From assembly GCF_001645685.2 (NCBI RefSeq), contig NZ_CP017080.1:2905051-2969050 (forward strand): a stretch of 64,000 nt of DNA. The letters run 5' to 3'. A model generated the notes under the pieces. That model made no database searches and had not been told where the DNA came from. It saw only the letters and a list, made by a program, of their open reading frames with translations. Of this stretch, positions 38,093-47,944 are shown in pieces. Every line of letters starts with the position of its first letter. Positions within the stretch are counted from its first letter, which is position 1. This stretch comes from Peribacillus muralis (GTDB lineage Bacteria > Bacillota > Bacilli > Bacillales > DSM-1321). Made by a program: the position numbers and the translations under genes.

Positions 38093-38539
38093 TTAATAAA
38101 CCCACTCATTAACAAGCTTTGAATACTCAACAAGTTCTTCTTCTTTGAAGAATAAACCGATTTCACGTACAGCGCTTTCAGCTGAATCAGATCCGTGAAT
38201 GATATTCTTGCCGACAGTTACAGCGAAATCGCCGCGAATGGTTGCTGCAGCTGCATCTTTAGGGTTAGTTGCACCCATCATTTGACGTGCAGTCGCGATA
38301 ACATTTTCACCTTCCCAAACCATTGCGAAGACAGGACCGGAAGTGATGAAGTCCACTAATTCGCCAAAGAAAGGACGTTCTTTATGTTCGCCATAATGCT
38401 GCTCAGCCAATTCCTGAGAAATGACCATTAATTTTGCCCCTGCAAGCAAGAAGCCTTTCTTTTCAAAACGGGAAACGATTTCACCGATTAAATTGCGTTG
38501 AACGCCGTCAGGCTTAACCATTAAAAATGTTCTTTCCAT
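38093..38539 (-). CDS. ndk: Nucleoside diphosphate kinase
   Basis: A 148-aa enzyme that equilibrates NTP pools through a phosphohistidine. The catalytic histidine is in NIIHGSDS, and [15 protein letters not shown] opens the fold. TTAGGAG is best spaced for ATG 38539, not for the GTG three codons upstream. Same place, between hepT and cheR, as in B. subtilis. Confidence 0.95.
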   Translation of the reverse strand: MERTFLMVKPDGVQRNLIGEIVSRFEKKGFLLAGAKLMVISQELAEQHYGEHKERPFFGELVDFITSGPVFAMVWEGENVIATARQMMGATNPKDAAAATIRGDFAVTVGKNIIHGSDSAESAVREIGLFFKEEELVEYSKLVNEWVY

Positions 38540-38635
38540 TGTTGTCACTCCTAATATGTATCTTTGTTATTTGCCTATATAAGGCAATCCTTTTAGAATA
38601 TTACCATTGTTTGAGCATTTTCGCAACAGCAAGTA

Positions 38636-39598
38636 TTAAAACTTTCTTTTTCCGATATTTTTCGCGATATCGGATAGTGTTTTTCTCGCTTTAATGGCAG
38701 GCAAGCCTTTCAATTCAGCAAATGCCTTTTCCAAATACATGTCACTGACGTTAGCTGCCTGTTCAATGGCACCGGAAGATTTTATCGCATGGATGATGGC
38801 GGACATTTCCTCTTTAGGCGTATCCTCACGGACGGTTTCGATAAGCTTCTTCAGCTTGGGATCCTCCATTGCGATCAATACGGGCAATGTGATGTTTCCC
38901 TGGATCAAATCACTACCGGCCGGTTTTCCAAGTTCTTCTTCGGAAGCGGTGAAGTCCAATATATCATCGGTGATTTGATAAGACATCCCGACATAATATC
39001 CGAATTTGAATAGCTTTTGATGAATCTTCTCTTCAACACCTGCAGCAATGGCTCCCAATTGGCAGCTGGAGGCGATGAGCAATGCCGTTTTTCGTTTGAT
39101 CCTTCTAAAGTAGATCCGCCAATTCTGTTCGAAATTATATTTATCTTTAATTTGTTCTATTTCCCCTAGACATAGTTCGACCATCGTATCCGCTAAAATT
39201 TGATGTGCAAGGGGAGATTCGATCACTGACATCATTTCCAGTGCACGTGCAAAAATGAAGTCGCCTGTATACATGGCGACACGGTTATCCCATTTTGATT
39301 TGATGGTTGCAGATCCCCGGCGCAAATCCGCATCATCCACAACATCATCATGTACAAGGGATGCAGTATGAATCAGTTCCAATGTTGCTGCAACATGCTT
39401 GACGATATGGATATCATAATCGCCGAACTTCGCTCCCAATAGGACGAATACCGGTCGGATACGCTTACCGCCGGATTGCAGTAAATGCAGGGAGGCTTCC
39501 CTTAAAACAGTGGAGTCCGCTTCAATCGCGGCTTCTAATTCTTTTTCTATTAATTGCAAATCTGCATTCAAAAATGAATACATCATTTTAAATTTCAT
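38636..39598 (-). CDS. hepT: Heptaprenyl diphosphate synthase component II
   Basis: A 320-aa trans-prenyltransferase with both aspartate-rich motifs (LVHDDVVDDADLRRG and QITDDILDF). With HepS it extends farnesyl diphosphate to C35 for the side chain of menaquinone-7. The start ATG 39598 matches the B. subtilis reading (MKFKMMYSFLNADL). The open frame continues 45 codons upstream into menG without support. Confidence 0.94.
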   Translation of the reverse strand: MKFKMMYSFLNADLQLIEKELEAAIEADSTVLREASLHLLQSGGKRIRPVFVLLGAKFGDYDIHIVKHVAATLELIHTASLVHDDVVDDADLRRGSATIKSKWDNRVAMYTGDFIFARALEMMSVIESPLAHQILADTMVELCLGEIEQIKDKYNFEQNWRIYFRRIKRKTALLIASSCQLGAIAAGVEEKIHQKLFKFGYYVGMSYQITDDILDFTASEEELGKPAGSDLIQGNITLPVLIAMEDPKLKKLIETVREDTPKEEMSAIIHAIKSSGAIEQAANVSDMYLEKAFAELKGLPAIKARKTLSDIAKNIGKRKF

Positions 39599-39632
39599 AC
39601 ATTCCACCCAGCTTTGTCCATTGCTATTATGC

Positions 39633-40343
39633 TTATTTTGAAGGCTTATACCCGAAATGTGTTGCTGCAACACCGCCGAAGTGAGCCTTGTAACTGACCT
39701 TTTCCATTCCTGCCTGCTTGAACATGCCTTCAAGCTTTTTCATACCTGGGAAATCGCGAGCAGATTCCTGAAGCCAAGAATATTCGCTGTAGCTTTTTGC
39801 GAATAACTTGCCGAATACAGGCATGATGAAGCGGAAGTAAAAATAATACCCCTGCTTGAAGCCAAGCATCGTTGGCTGTGATGTATCAAGACAAACGACC
39901 ATTCCTCCAGGTTTGGCGACACGGTTTAACTCTTTAAGCACTTGCATGTAGTCAGGAACATTCCGCAGCCCGAACCCGATCGTGACATAATCGAAGCTAT
40001 CATCCTCAAAAGGAAGCTCCATTGCATTCCCCTGCATCAGGGAAACTTGCTCCAAATTGAGATCCTTCACCTTTTGTTCACCGATTTTGAGCATGTTTTT
40101 ACTGAAGTCCAGACCGACAACACTACCTTCTGGTCCCACTTCATTAGCGAGGGCAATGGTCCAGTCCGCGGTTCCGCAGCATACGTCAAGGGCGCGGGCG
40201 CCTTTCGGGACATTCATGGTGGCCATTGTGGCCTTACGCCATTTAAGATGCTGCTTAAAGCTGATGAGGGAATTCATCTTGTCATAGTTACCGTAAATCT
40301 TTTCAAAGACATGATGAACTTTTTGCTCTTTAGACTGCTCCAT
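39633..40343 (-). CDS. menG: Demethylmenaquinone methyltransferase
   Basis: A 236-aa SAM-dependent methyltransferase (UbiE family): [31 protein letters not shown] and GFGLRNVPD. It performs the last step of menaquinone synthesis. It lies between hepS and hepT. The start overlaps the end of the upstream gene region closely (3-bp gap) with AAGAAGGGTG. Confidence 0.95.
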   Translation of the reverse strand: MEQSKEQKVHHVFEKIYGNYDKMNSLISFKQHLKWRKATMATMNVPKGARALDVCCGTADWTIALANEVGPEGSVVGLDFSKNMLKIGEQKVKDLNLEQVSLMQGNAMELPFEDDSFDYVTIGFGLRNVPDYMQVLKELNRVAKPGGMVVCLDTSQPTMLGFKQGYYFYFRFIMPVFGKLFAKSYSEYSWLQESARDFPGMKKLEGMFKQAGMEKVSYKAHFGGVAATHFGYKPSK

Positions 40344-40346
40344 GGT

Positions 40347-41177
40347 TCACCCTTCTTTCACATATGAATTGGCTATACTTGCTGTTTGCTCCATGAGGAC
40401 CTTCACTCGATCCTTAAGATCATCATCCACTTTCACCAGCTTTTTCATCGAACGCTCCAAGGATTTCCTGGCATCCCCCAAACACTTCTCGAACCTGATC
40501 CGGACCTGTTCTTCCTTTTGTGGAGCAAGTTCGTCCTGTCCAGCCGAACAGCCTGAAGGCATATCCCGGAGGATATCGAATATGATCGATTGCCCCGTCG
40601 TCAAGTAACGCCCCTTCTCGGCATGAAGCCTACTCAAAAGCAAGAAATCTTCTGAGACATAGCTCCAGTCAGGCTGTTGATAATAAGAGGCGAGTTTATG
40701 GATCAACGAAGCCTCGATCGCTTTAATCGTCGTTAAAAGCGACTGAACATCCTTTATTGACCCTTGTTGATATAGGATGATTTTGTTATCATTTATTTTT
40801 TTTATGGCGCTTGATAGAATACGGATCATTTCAACATTCCCCACAGTGGCAAGGACCTGATAGTACAGCCCACTGTAGTAGTCGCCGGCAAGCACTTGCA
40901 ATTGGCGGTTTTTCAATACGTCAGGCAAATCCAGTCCCTCACCTGAATTCGAAACGATTTCGTGTGTGTCAAGGGCTATTTGCACGAGCATGGTCGAAGT
41001 GATGTATTGATCCCTTTTTTCGCTTTTAACATCCACATCGTTAAACAACCCCCAAAGCAATAACAATTTATCTTCGTCCAAGCTTGGTTTTTGTATAAAC
41101 TTCAATAAATATGGATGTTGAGCTTTCTTTTCTATTAATTGTTTTAATTGGCTTTTGTCGTCCGTTATGTTTAACAA
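40347..41177 (-). CDS. hepS: Heptaprenyl diphosphate synthase component I
   Basis: An all-helical subunit of about 276 aa with no catalytic Asp motifs, which pairs with HepT. The family signature HPYLLKFIQKPSLDEDKLLLL is near the N-terminus. The first ATG (41195) abuts a CAGGG, whereas AAGGGTGG is spaced correctly for TTG 41177, so the latter start is preferred. The enzyme supplies the menaquinone side chain. Confidence 0.87.
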   Translation of the reverse strand: MLNITDDKSQLKQLIEKKAQHPYLLKFIQKPSLDEDKLLLLWGLFNDVDVKSEKRDQYITSTMLVQIALDTHEIVSNSGEGLDLPDVLKNRQLQVLAGDYYSGLYYQVLATVGNVEMIRILSSAIKKINDNKIILYQQGSIKDVQSLLTTIKAIEASLIHKLASYYQQPDWSYVSEDFLLLSRLHAEKGRYLTTGQSIIFDILRDMPSGCSAGQDELAPQKEEQVRIRFEKCLGDARKSLERSMKKLVKVDDDLKDRVKVLMEQTASIANSYVKEG

Positions 41178-41251
41178 ATGAGACCACCCTTGCATCCCTG
41201 AAAGATATTTTTTTCATGCATATTGGTTTCTGTCTGTGTAAAATACACATT

Positions 41252-41260
41252 ATTATACCA
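41252..41260 (-). promoter_or_regulatory. Extended -10 promoter of hepS-menG-hepT
   Basis: TGGTATAAT on the minus strand (TATAAT at 41252–41257) lies 75 bp before the hepS start. No good -35 is visible, as is usual for the extended -10 class. Confidence 0.5.
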
Positions 41261-41424
41261 TAAAAACAATCAGATGAAATGGACAACGTTTATAAAAAGA
41301 AACTTCCAATAATAAGGAAACGGCCAGCTTCGTTTCTTCAAAAAAATGGATGCGGGGAATTTCCAGCTTGTTAAACGTGATATCAGATGATTGATTCAGT
41401 GTCCTGCAATATTTAAACAAGTTA

Positions 41425-41673
41425 TTATTTATCGGATGGGGATTTTTTAGAATCACTTTCTATTTCACCGAATGGCGTATACACTTTCGCATGTCCCCTG
41501 ATTTTGATCGCCGAGGTGTGCTCCGTGAATTGCGCAATCATCACCTCGCCTGAGTCAAGCTTTTCGGAGTGATGGAACTTGGTGTCCGTTCCTCTCGTCA
41601 ATCCGATTACATTCACACTATCCTCAATGGCCTTGATTACGACAAAATCATTCAGTATCTTTTTCTCATTCAT
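41425..41673 (-). CDS. mtrB: Tryptophan RNA-binding attenuation protein (TRAP)
   Basis: An 82-aa protein, nearly identical in its core to B. subtilis TRAP ([19 protein letters not shown]). The RNA-contacting residues correspond to Lys38, Lys57 and Arg59 here. Eleven subunits form a ring that binds GAG/UAG repeats when loaded with tryptophan, terminating trp operon transcription. The C-terminus is about seven residues longer. Its usual cis target, trpEDCFBA after aroH, is absent from the expected site. Confidence 0.94.
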   Translation of the reverse strand: MNEKKILNDFVVIKAIEDSVNVIGLTRGTDTKFHHSEKLDSGEVMIAQFTEHTSAIKIRGHAKVYTPFGEIESDSKKSPSDK

Positions 41674-41691
41674 TTTTTTTCCCCCAAACCC

Positions 41692-42258
41692 TTAGTTTTT
41701 AATGAACGCCAACACTTCCGCCCTTGTACGATGATCTTTCGCGAAAGTTCCCCTTACAGCTGATGTAATGGTTTTGGAACCTGGCTTTTTGACACCGCGC
41801 ATCGTCATGCACATATGTTCAGCCTCGACCACCACCATCACACCATGAGGTTCAAGCTTTTCCATTATCGAGTCGGCAACTGTTGAAGTGATGCGCTCCT
41901 GCAGCTGTGGACGTTTTGATACGGCCTCGACCGCACGCGCCAATTTGCTTAAGCCTGTCACTTTTCCGTTTTTCGGGATATAAGCTACATGCGCTTTACC
42001 GTAAAAAGGGACTAAGTGATGTTCACAGACTGAGTAAAAGGGAATATCCTTCACGAGGACCAGTTCTTCATGGTCCTCACCAAAAACCGTATCGAAATAT
42101 TCCTTCGGATCCTGATTGAGTCCAGAAAAAATTTCCTCATACATTCTTGCCACACGCCCTGGTGTATCAAGCAGTCCTTCTCTATTCGGGTCTTCCCCTA
42201 CAGCCTCAAGAAGCATCTTCACTGCTTCTTCTATTTTGGCATGATCTACATTAGCCAT
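41692..42258 (-). CDS. folE: GTP cyclohydrolase I
   Basis: A 188-aa enzyme (mtrA) converting GTP to dihydroneopterin triphosphate for folate. The zinc ligands are in [12 protein letters not shown] and [14 protein letters not shown]. It is co-transcribed with mtrB (TRAP) 18 bp downstream, the mtrAB operon of B. subtilis. Confidence 0.95.
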   Translation of the reverse strand: MANVDHAKIEEAVKMLLEAVGEDPNREGLLDTPGRVARMYEEIFSGLNQDPKEYFDTVFGEDHEELVLVKDIPFYSVCEHHLVPFYGKAHVAYIPKNGKVTGLSKLARAVEAVSKRPQLQERITSTVADSIMEKLEPHGVMVVVEAEHMCMTMRGVKKPGSKTITSAVRGTFAKDHRTRAEVLAFIKN

Positions 42259-42502
42259 TCATCCGTACCTCCTAAAAATTCGAAAATAGTATGTATTTTA
42301 AAAAATCCAAGGCAACCATACCTTGATATCCTTCAATCCTATCGTTTATGCAGCCCGTACCGCCTGCAAAATTGTACCATTCAAGCACAGCCTTGTCAGA
42401 ACCGTATTTTACGAGCCTCATTTCATTATAACTCATTCTTCCTCTAGAGCATTTCTAAAATATTCACTGTCTTTTATATTATCACAGATGGAAATTAAGA
42501 AG

Positions 42503-42536
42503 CAAAAAAAGGACCGCGTTTGCACGCGGCCCTTTT
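42503..42536 (-). terminator. Terminator of hbs
   Basis: GGGCCGCGT, loop GCAA, ACGCGGTCC, then seven T on the minus strand (42503–42510). Confidence 0.9.
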
Positions 42537-42565
42537 CGGTTAAGCACCCGTATGTAATGGTAGAA

Positions 42566-42838
42566 TTACTTCACTGCATCTTTCAGTGCTTTACCAGGTT
42601 TGAAAGCTGGCACTTTGCTAGCTGCAATTTCGATTTCGTCTCCAGTTTGTGGGTTGCGTCCTTTACGAGCCGCACGTTCACGAACTTCAAAGTTACCAAA
42701 ACCAATCAATTGGACTTTATCACCGTTTTTTAGAGCTTCTAAGATTGTATCAAAAACAGCATCAACAGCTTTTGTAGCGTCTTTCTTAGAAATTTCAGTC
42801 GCTGTAACAACTTCATTAATCAATTCTGTTTTGTTCAT
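42566..42838 (-). CDS. hbs: DNA-binding protein HU
   Basis: A 90-aa histone-like protein, [10 protein letters not shown] to KALKDAVK, with the DNA-arm block [12 protein letters not shown]. It bends DNA and organises the nucleoid and is essential in B. subtilis. The start at ATG 42838 is set by GGAGGAGGTG. The 32-codon upstream extension of the open frame is not real. Confidence 0.96.
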   Translation of the reverse strand: MNKTELINEVVTATEISKKDATKAVDAVFDTILEALKNGDKVQLIGFGNFEVRERAARKGRNPQTGDEIEIAASKVPAFKPGKALKDAVK

Positions 42839-43038
42839 GCCATTCACCTCCTCCCAAAAGGAATCTTTATAAAAAATCATTATTACAACACTATAATAGT
42901 GATTTGATATTTGTTTCGTTTCGAACATTTTCAATCCCTCTCATCGGGGATCACCAAGCTAATTAAATTTCCAAATAATGCATCGGAAAATTTAAAAATA
43001 GGTTGAAATCGCTGTTACAACGCGTTTTCTGTATGTAG

Positions 43039-43066
43039 ATTATCACAAATCCTATAAGCTTAGCAA
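43039..43066 (-). promoter_or_regulatory. Promoter of hbs
   Basis: TTGCTA (43061–43066), 16-bp spacer and GATAAT (43039–43044), preceded by TGT, on the minus strand. It lies about 200 bp upstream of hbs, giving a long leader. Confidence 0.5.
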
Positions 43067-43295
43067 GGGAATTCAAAAAATAATGGGAATCTTTTCATTA
43101 ATATTTGTATATATTATAAATTTTGTCTTTCGCTATTCATCATTTCCCGTTTTTATAGATATTAAACTTATTATTTCTTTCAAAATCGCTTAACCATAGG
43201 GTTTTTTCAAGATTTCCTTAAAAAAGCGAATCATTTTTTTAAAAAAAGCGGACTCTAGCTGAGATTCTTTTTTTAACTCTTGCCGGCGGTGCATG

Positions 43296-43338
43296 CAAAA
43301 AGACCAATCCATTAAAGGAGTTGGTCCAACTTTTTTTA
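43296..43338 (-). terminator. Terminator of spoIVA
   Basis: GGACCAACTCC pairs with GGATTGGTC and ends in TTTTT on the minus strand, just after the spoIVA stop. Confidence 0.8.
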
Positions 43339-43341
43339 CGC

Positions 43342-44820
43342 TTATAAGATGATCGCTATTAAGCCCCCGCTGCCCTCATTAATGATCCTCTCCAAGGTTT
43401 CTTTCAATTTATAACGTGCATTGTCTGGCATCATCGCCAGTTTTACCTGGATGCCTTCCCTTACGTAAGAACTCAGGCTCCTGCCAAAAATATCCGAGTT
43501 CCAGATGGAAAGTGGATTGTCTTCGAAATCCTGCATCAAGTATCTTACCAATTCTTCACTTTGCTTCTCCGTCCCAATGATCGGGGAGAATTCCGACTCG
43601 ACATCAACCTTGATCATATGGATGGAAGGAGCCACCGCTTTTAGTCTGACACCGAACCTGGCTCCCTGACGAATAATTTCCGGTTCATCAAGGCTCATAT
43701 CATTTAGTGAAGGCGCCGCCACGCCGTATCCGGTTTGTTTGACCATCCTCAGTGCATCGGCTACCTGATCATATTCCGCTTTCGCATACGCAAAATCCTG
43801 CATCAAAGATAATAGATGGTCCTTGCCCCGTATTTCCACACCGACGATTTCCTTCAGGATTTCATCATAGAGTTCATCAGGGGCGTATAGGTCGATTTCA
43901 GCAACGCCCTGACCCATTTCGATACCTGCAAGTGCTGCACGTTCAATGAACTCGAATTCATTGAAATGGCCGACCACCCGATCAACGTCCCTCAGTCGCT
44001 TAATGTCCTTCACGGTCTCTTTAACCGCTTCCTGATAACTTTCCCTTAACCAATGATCTTCACGTAAAACCATTACCCAGCTTGGTAGGTTCACATTGAC
44101 TTCGAGGACAGGAAATTCATAAAGGGCTTCACGGAGGACGCTGTAAACATCCGATTCCCTCATTCCCTCGACACTCATCGCCAATACAGGGATATCATAT
44201 TTTTCCTGGAGGGATTCCTTCAAGGCTACCGTATTGGGATGGTGCGGCTGAACGGAATTGACAATCATGATAAACGGCTTGCCGACCTCCTTCAATTCTT
44301 CTACTACCCTTTCCTCCGCCTCTAAATAATCACTCCGTGGAATATCTCCGATTGAACCATCCGTCGTAACAACTACACCCAATGTGGAATGATCTTGAAT
44401 CACTTTGCGTGTGCCAATTTCCGCCGCCTCATTGAACGGGATTGGATCTTCATACCATGGCGTATGGATCATACGCGGGCCATTTTCATCTTCATACCCT
44501 TTTGCTCCAGGTATCGAATAACCGACACAATCCACTAAACGAATGTTCACTTCCAGTCCTTCAGCTATTGAAATCGATGCCGCCTGGTTAGGTACGAATT
44601 TAGGCTCTGTCGTCATGATCGTTTTTCCGGCAGCACTCTGCGGCAATTCATCCTGTGCCCGGGCACGGTCAGCCTCTGACGGGATGTTGGGTATAACGAC
44701 TAACTCCATGAATTTTTTAATGAATGTTGATTTTCCAGTCCTGACGGCACCAACCACCCCTAAATATATGTCGCCGCCGGTCCGCTCAGCTATATCTTTA
44801 AAAATATCTACCTTTTCCAA
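43342..44820 (-). CDS. spoIVA: Stage IV sporulation protein A (spore coat morphogenetic ATPase)
   Basis: A 492-aa protein, the exact length of the B. subtilis one. The N-terminal P-loop GAVRTGKSTF (residues 24–33) resembles TRAFAC GTPases but hydrolyses ATP to polymerise around the forespore as the coat basement layer. The C-terminal end (GSGGLIAIIL) is the region that binds SpoVM and the membrane. It starts at TTG 44820 behind GGGAGGGG. Expected to be sigma-E controlled; a weak sigma-E-like pair (GAATAAA, CATAGAT) lies about 70–100 bp upstream. Confidence 0.96.
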   Translation of the reverse strand: MEKVDIFKDIAERTGGDIYLGVVGAVRTGKSTFIKKFMELVVIPNIPSEADRARAQDELPQSAAGKTIMTTEPKFVPNQAASISIAEGLEVNIRLVDCVGYSIPGAKGYEDENGPRMIHTPWYEDPIPFNEAAEIGTRKVIQDHSTLGVVVTTDGSIGDIPRSDYLEAEERVVEELKEVGKPFIMIVNSVQPHHPNTVALKESLQEKYDIPVLAMSVEGMRESDVYSVLREALYEFPVLEVNVNLPSWVMVLREDHWLRESYQEAVKETVKDIKRLRDVDRVVGHFNEFEFIERAALAGIEMGQGVAEIDLYAPDELYDEILKEIVGVEIRGKDHLLSLMQDFAYAKAEYDQVADALRMVKQTGYGVAAPSLNDMSLDEPEIIRQGARFGVRLKAVAPSIHMIKVDVESEFSPIIGTEKQSEELVRYLMQDFEDNPLSIWNSDIFGRSLSSYVREGIQVKLAMMPDNARYKLKETLERIINEGSGGLIAIIL

Positions 44821-45005
44821 GGTATCCCCTCCCGAATTAGCGTTTTGGGATTTCGTTTTTCGATTTGCTTTTATTAGGACACTATATATCTATGATGTTG
44901 TCCTAAAAATTTATTCCAATTATTTCCCTGGTTTCATCCCTTCCTCCACCAGAAATTTTATATAAGGGTTGTTATTTTTATAAGTAAGATGAAATGAAGA
45001 TAAAG

Positions 45006-45049
45006 AAATAACCCTTCCCCTACAATATATTTTGCAGAAGAAGGGTTAT
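45006..45049 (-). terminator. Terminator of yphE-yphF
   Basis: ATAACCCTTC and GAAGGGTTAT form a 10-bp stem after the yphF stop. The tail is only moderately T-rich (TTCTTT). Confidence 0.65.
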
Positions 45050-45051
45050 GC

Positions 45052-45777
45052 CTATTTTGTATAAAAAACTGGATTATTTGTTTTTGCATCAATTGTATAC
45101 GGCAATGAATAAGCAGGAACGAACTCTGAACTTTGCACAAGCAGTTCCCTGATATCATCACCAGGCTTGATTTTTGCTTCATTCGCTTTCAAAGCTTCAA
45201 TGAGGTCCGGGGTATAATCAACAAAAATATTTCCTTGTCCATCCACTACAAGATATAGATCCCTTTGTGAGAAGGGACTCGTGACCGTGGGTGCTTCCTT
45301 CAGACCCATTTTTTCATAATCAAGGGTAAATACATTGTCCGATAACCTTTCCTTGAATGGCGGATATCCGTTGCTCTGCTGATACGCGGTCAATCTCAAG
45401 GAAACATCCTGGATCTTCTGTGCCATCCTGACATCAAGCAGTTTTACAGTCGGATCGTTTTCAACATTGACCAGGATATATTGAAAAACACCTCCAGATT
45501 CATAGGCATTATCCGGCGGCTCTGCCATGTACTTAGGAGAAATCTTGGAAAATTTAATAACGTATTTTTGATAAATCGGTGTCTCTGCGTCTTTCGTAAC
45601 GATTGGCAAAATGCCACCTTCGTCTTTTTGAAATTGATCGACTGCACTTTGGACGGATTGCATTTGCTCTTTATAAGGGAGCTGATTTTGCATTTTTTGC
45701 TTCTCCGGATACAAACAGCCGGATAATGATACAGAGATGGTCAATAAACATAATATTTTGAAAAAATTTTTCATCAT
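45052..45777 (-). CDS. yphF: YphF-like lipoprotein
   Basis: A 241-aa protein with a lipoprotein signal peptide (lipobox LSGC, Cys21), so it should be anchored on the outer face of the membrane. The remainder has no recognisable domain. It follows yphE by 13 bp, as in B. subtilis, and function is unknown. Confidence 0.85.
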   Translation of the reverse strand: MMKNFFKILCLLTISVSLSGCLYPEKQKMQNQLPYKEQMQSVQSAVDQFQKDEGGILPIVTKDAETPIYQKYVIKFSKISPKYMAEPPDNAYESGGVFQYILVNVENDPTVKLLDVRMAQKIQDVSLRLTAYQQSNGYPPFKERLSDNVFTLDYEKMGLKEAPTVTSPFSQRDLYLVVDGQGNIFVDYTPDLIEALKANEAKIKPGDDIRELLVQSSEFVPAYSLPYTIDAKTNNPVFYTK

Positions 45778-45790
45778 TTCTCCTCACCTA

Positions 45791-45988
45791 TCAAGTGGTT
45801 GGCCCGCTAAGAACAACGACAATGATGATCAAGCCGGCTAGTATCATGAGTATGTATGCGATGATTGCTGTCAAACCTCTCCAAAAACCTTTAAACTTGT
45901 ATCGGCTTAAGTAGATAAGAAATATCGAGATAACCATAAAGCCCATAGCTATGAAGGATATCCACATTTTTTGCAGAGCAGGTGTCAT
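45791..45988 (-). CDS. yphE: YphE-like small membrane protein (DUF2768)
   Basis: A 65-aa protein with two transmembrane helices (about 8–27 and 38–62) separated by a short basic loop (SRYKFKGFWRG). The DUF2768 family is found with yphF in sporeformers. Function unknown. In B. subtilis gpsA is the next upstream gene; here the putrescine module intervenes. Confidence 0.8.
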   Translation of the reverse strand: MTPALQKMWISFIAMGFMVISIFLIYLSRYKFKGFWRGLTAIIAYILMILAGLIIIVVVLSGPTT

Positions 45989-46189
45989 AAATTTATCACT
46001 CCTTTTTCCAGAAATTATTATAACATACCAAATTACGTTAAAGGAATTAAATCATTGTCCAAACTGTGTAATTGTCCCTCTAACTCCTCATTTTCACATA
46101 GGAAACATCACGAATCCGCTTCCTTTGCCATGGCTCCTCGGCTTGAATCAAGATGGATTTGCGTATTCCATTCACATTGTCCAACCATA

Positions 46190-46256
46190 AAAATAGACAA
46201 ACTCGATTTTCATCGAGTTTGTCTACAGTCTGAAAGACAGCCCTAAGGCTGTCTTT
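46190..46256 (-). terminator. Tandem hairpin terminator of patA
   Basis: Two perfect hairpins follow the patA stop on the minus strand: AAAGACAGCC/GGCTGTCTTT (46233–46256), then GACAAACTCGA/TCGAGTTTGTC (46196–46223), with TATTTTTA after the second. Confidence 0.8.
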
Positions 46257-46269
46257 CTGCAGATCCCAC

Positions 46270-47691
<1,422 letters not shown>

Positions 47692-47746
47692 TCATTTCTG
47701 ATGAGACGTTAATGCTTACCTCCCTTTTTGCTTATATATATCTATT

Positions 47747-47764
47747 AAGCAAAAACCATGCCAA
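47747..47764 (-). promoter_or_regulatory. Sigma-54 (SigL) promoter of patA
   Basis: On the minus strand TTGGCATG-GTTT-TTGCTT, with GG and GC separated by exactly 10 bp, matches the -24/-12 consensus. It lies about 100 bp upstream of the patA start, with AAAAGGAG before the ATG. Confidence 0.85.
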
Positions 47765-47813
47765 GATCAATGTGCTTTGAATATTGCGATTCTGATAAGA
47801 AAACCCTTCAAAA

Positions 47814-47851
47814 CTATGCATACTTGCATAGCATTATTTTCATTTGCATAG
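47814..47851. promoter_or_regulatory. Enhancer (UAS) for the sigma-54 activator, patA side
   Basis: CTATGCA (47814–47820), spacer tact, TGCATAG (47825–47831) is a perfect 7-bp inverted repeat. A further half-site TGCATAG lies at 47845–47851. It sits 50 bp upstream of the -24 element, a normal location for an enhancer, and is echoed upstream of puuP. Confidence 0.65.
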
Positions 47852-47894
47852 TCCCGTATTAGCCGGCAAATGTCGGCCACCCTGATTCTCCATG

Positions 47895-47941
47895 AAAAAA
47901 GCTTTTGGGCAAGTCGCTATAAAGCACTTGTCCAAAAGCTT
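47895..47941 (-). terminator. Terminator of the sigma-54 activator gene
   Basis: AAGCTTTTGGGCAAGT and its near-complement (47899–47914 with 47926–47941), followed by TTTTTT on the minus strand, directly after the stop codon. Confidence 0.87.
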
Positions 47942-47944
47942 GAT

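Larger units (their letters stand above)
42839..43341. other. hbs–spoIVA intergenic region
   Basis: Of these 503 bp, the left half is the hbs leader and promoter, and the right end is the spoIVA terminator (43296–43338). The rest is very AT-rich with poly-A/T tracts. I see no open frame worth calling. Confidence 0.6.
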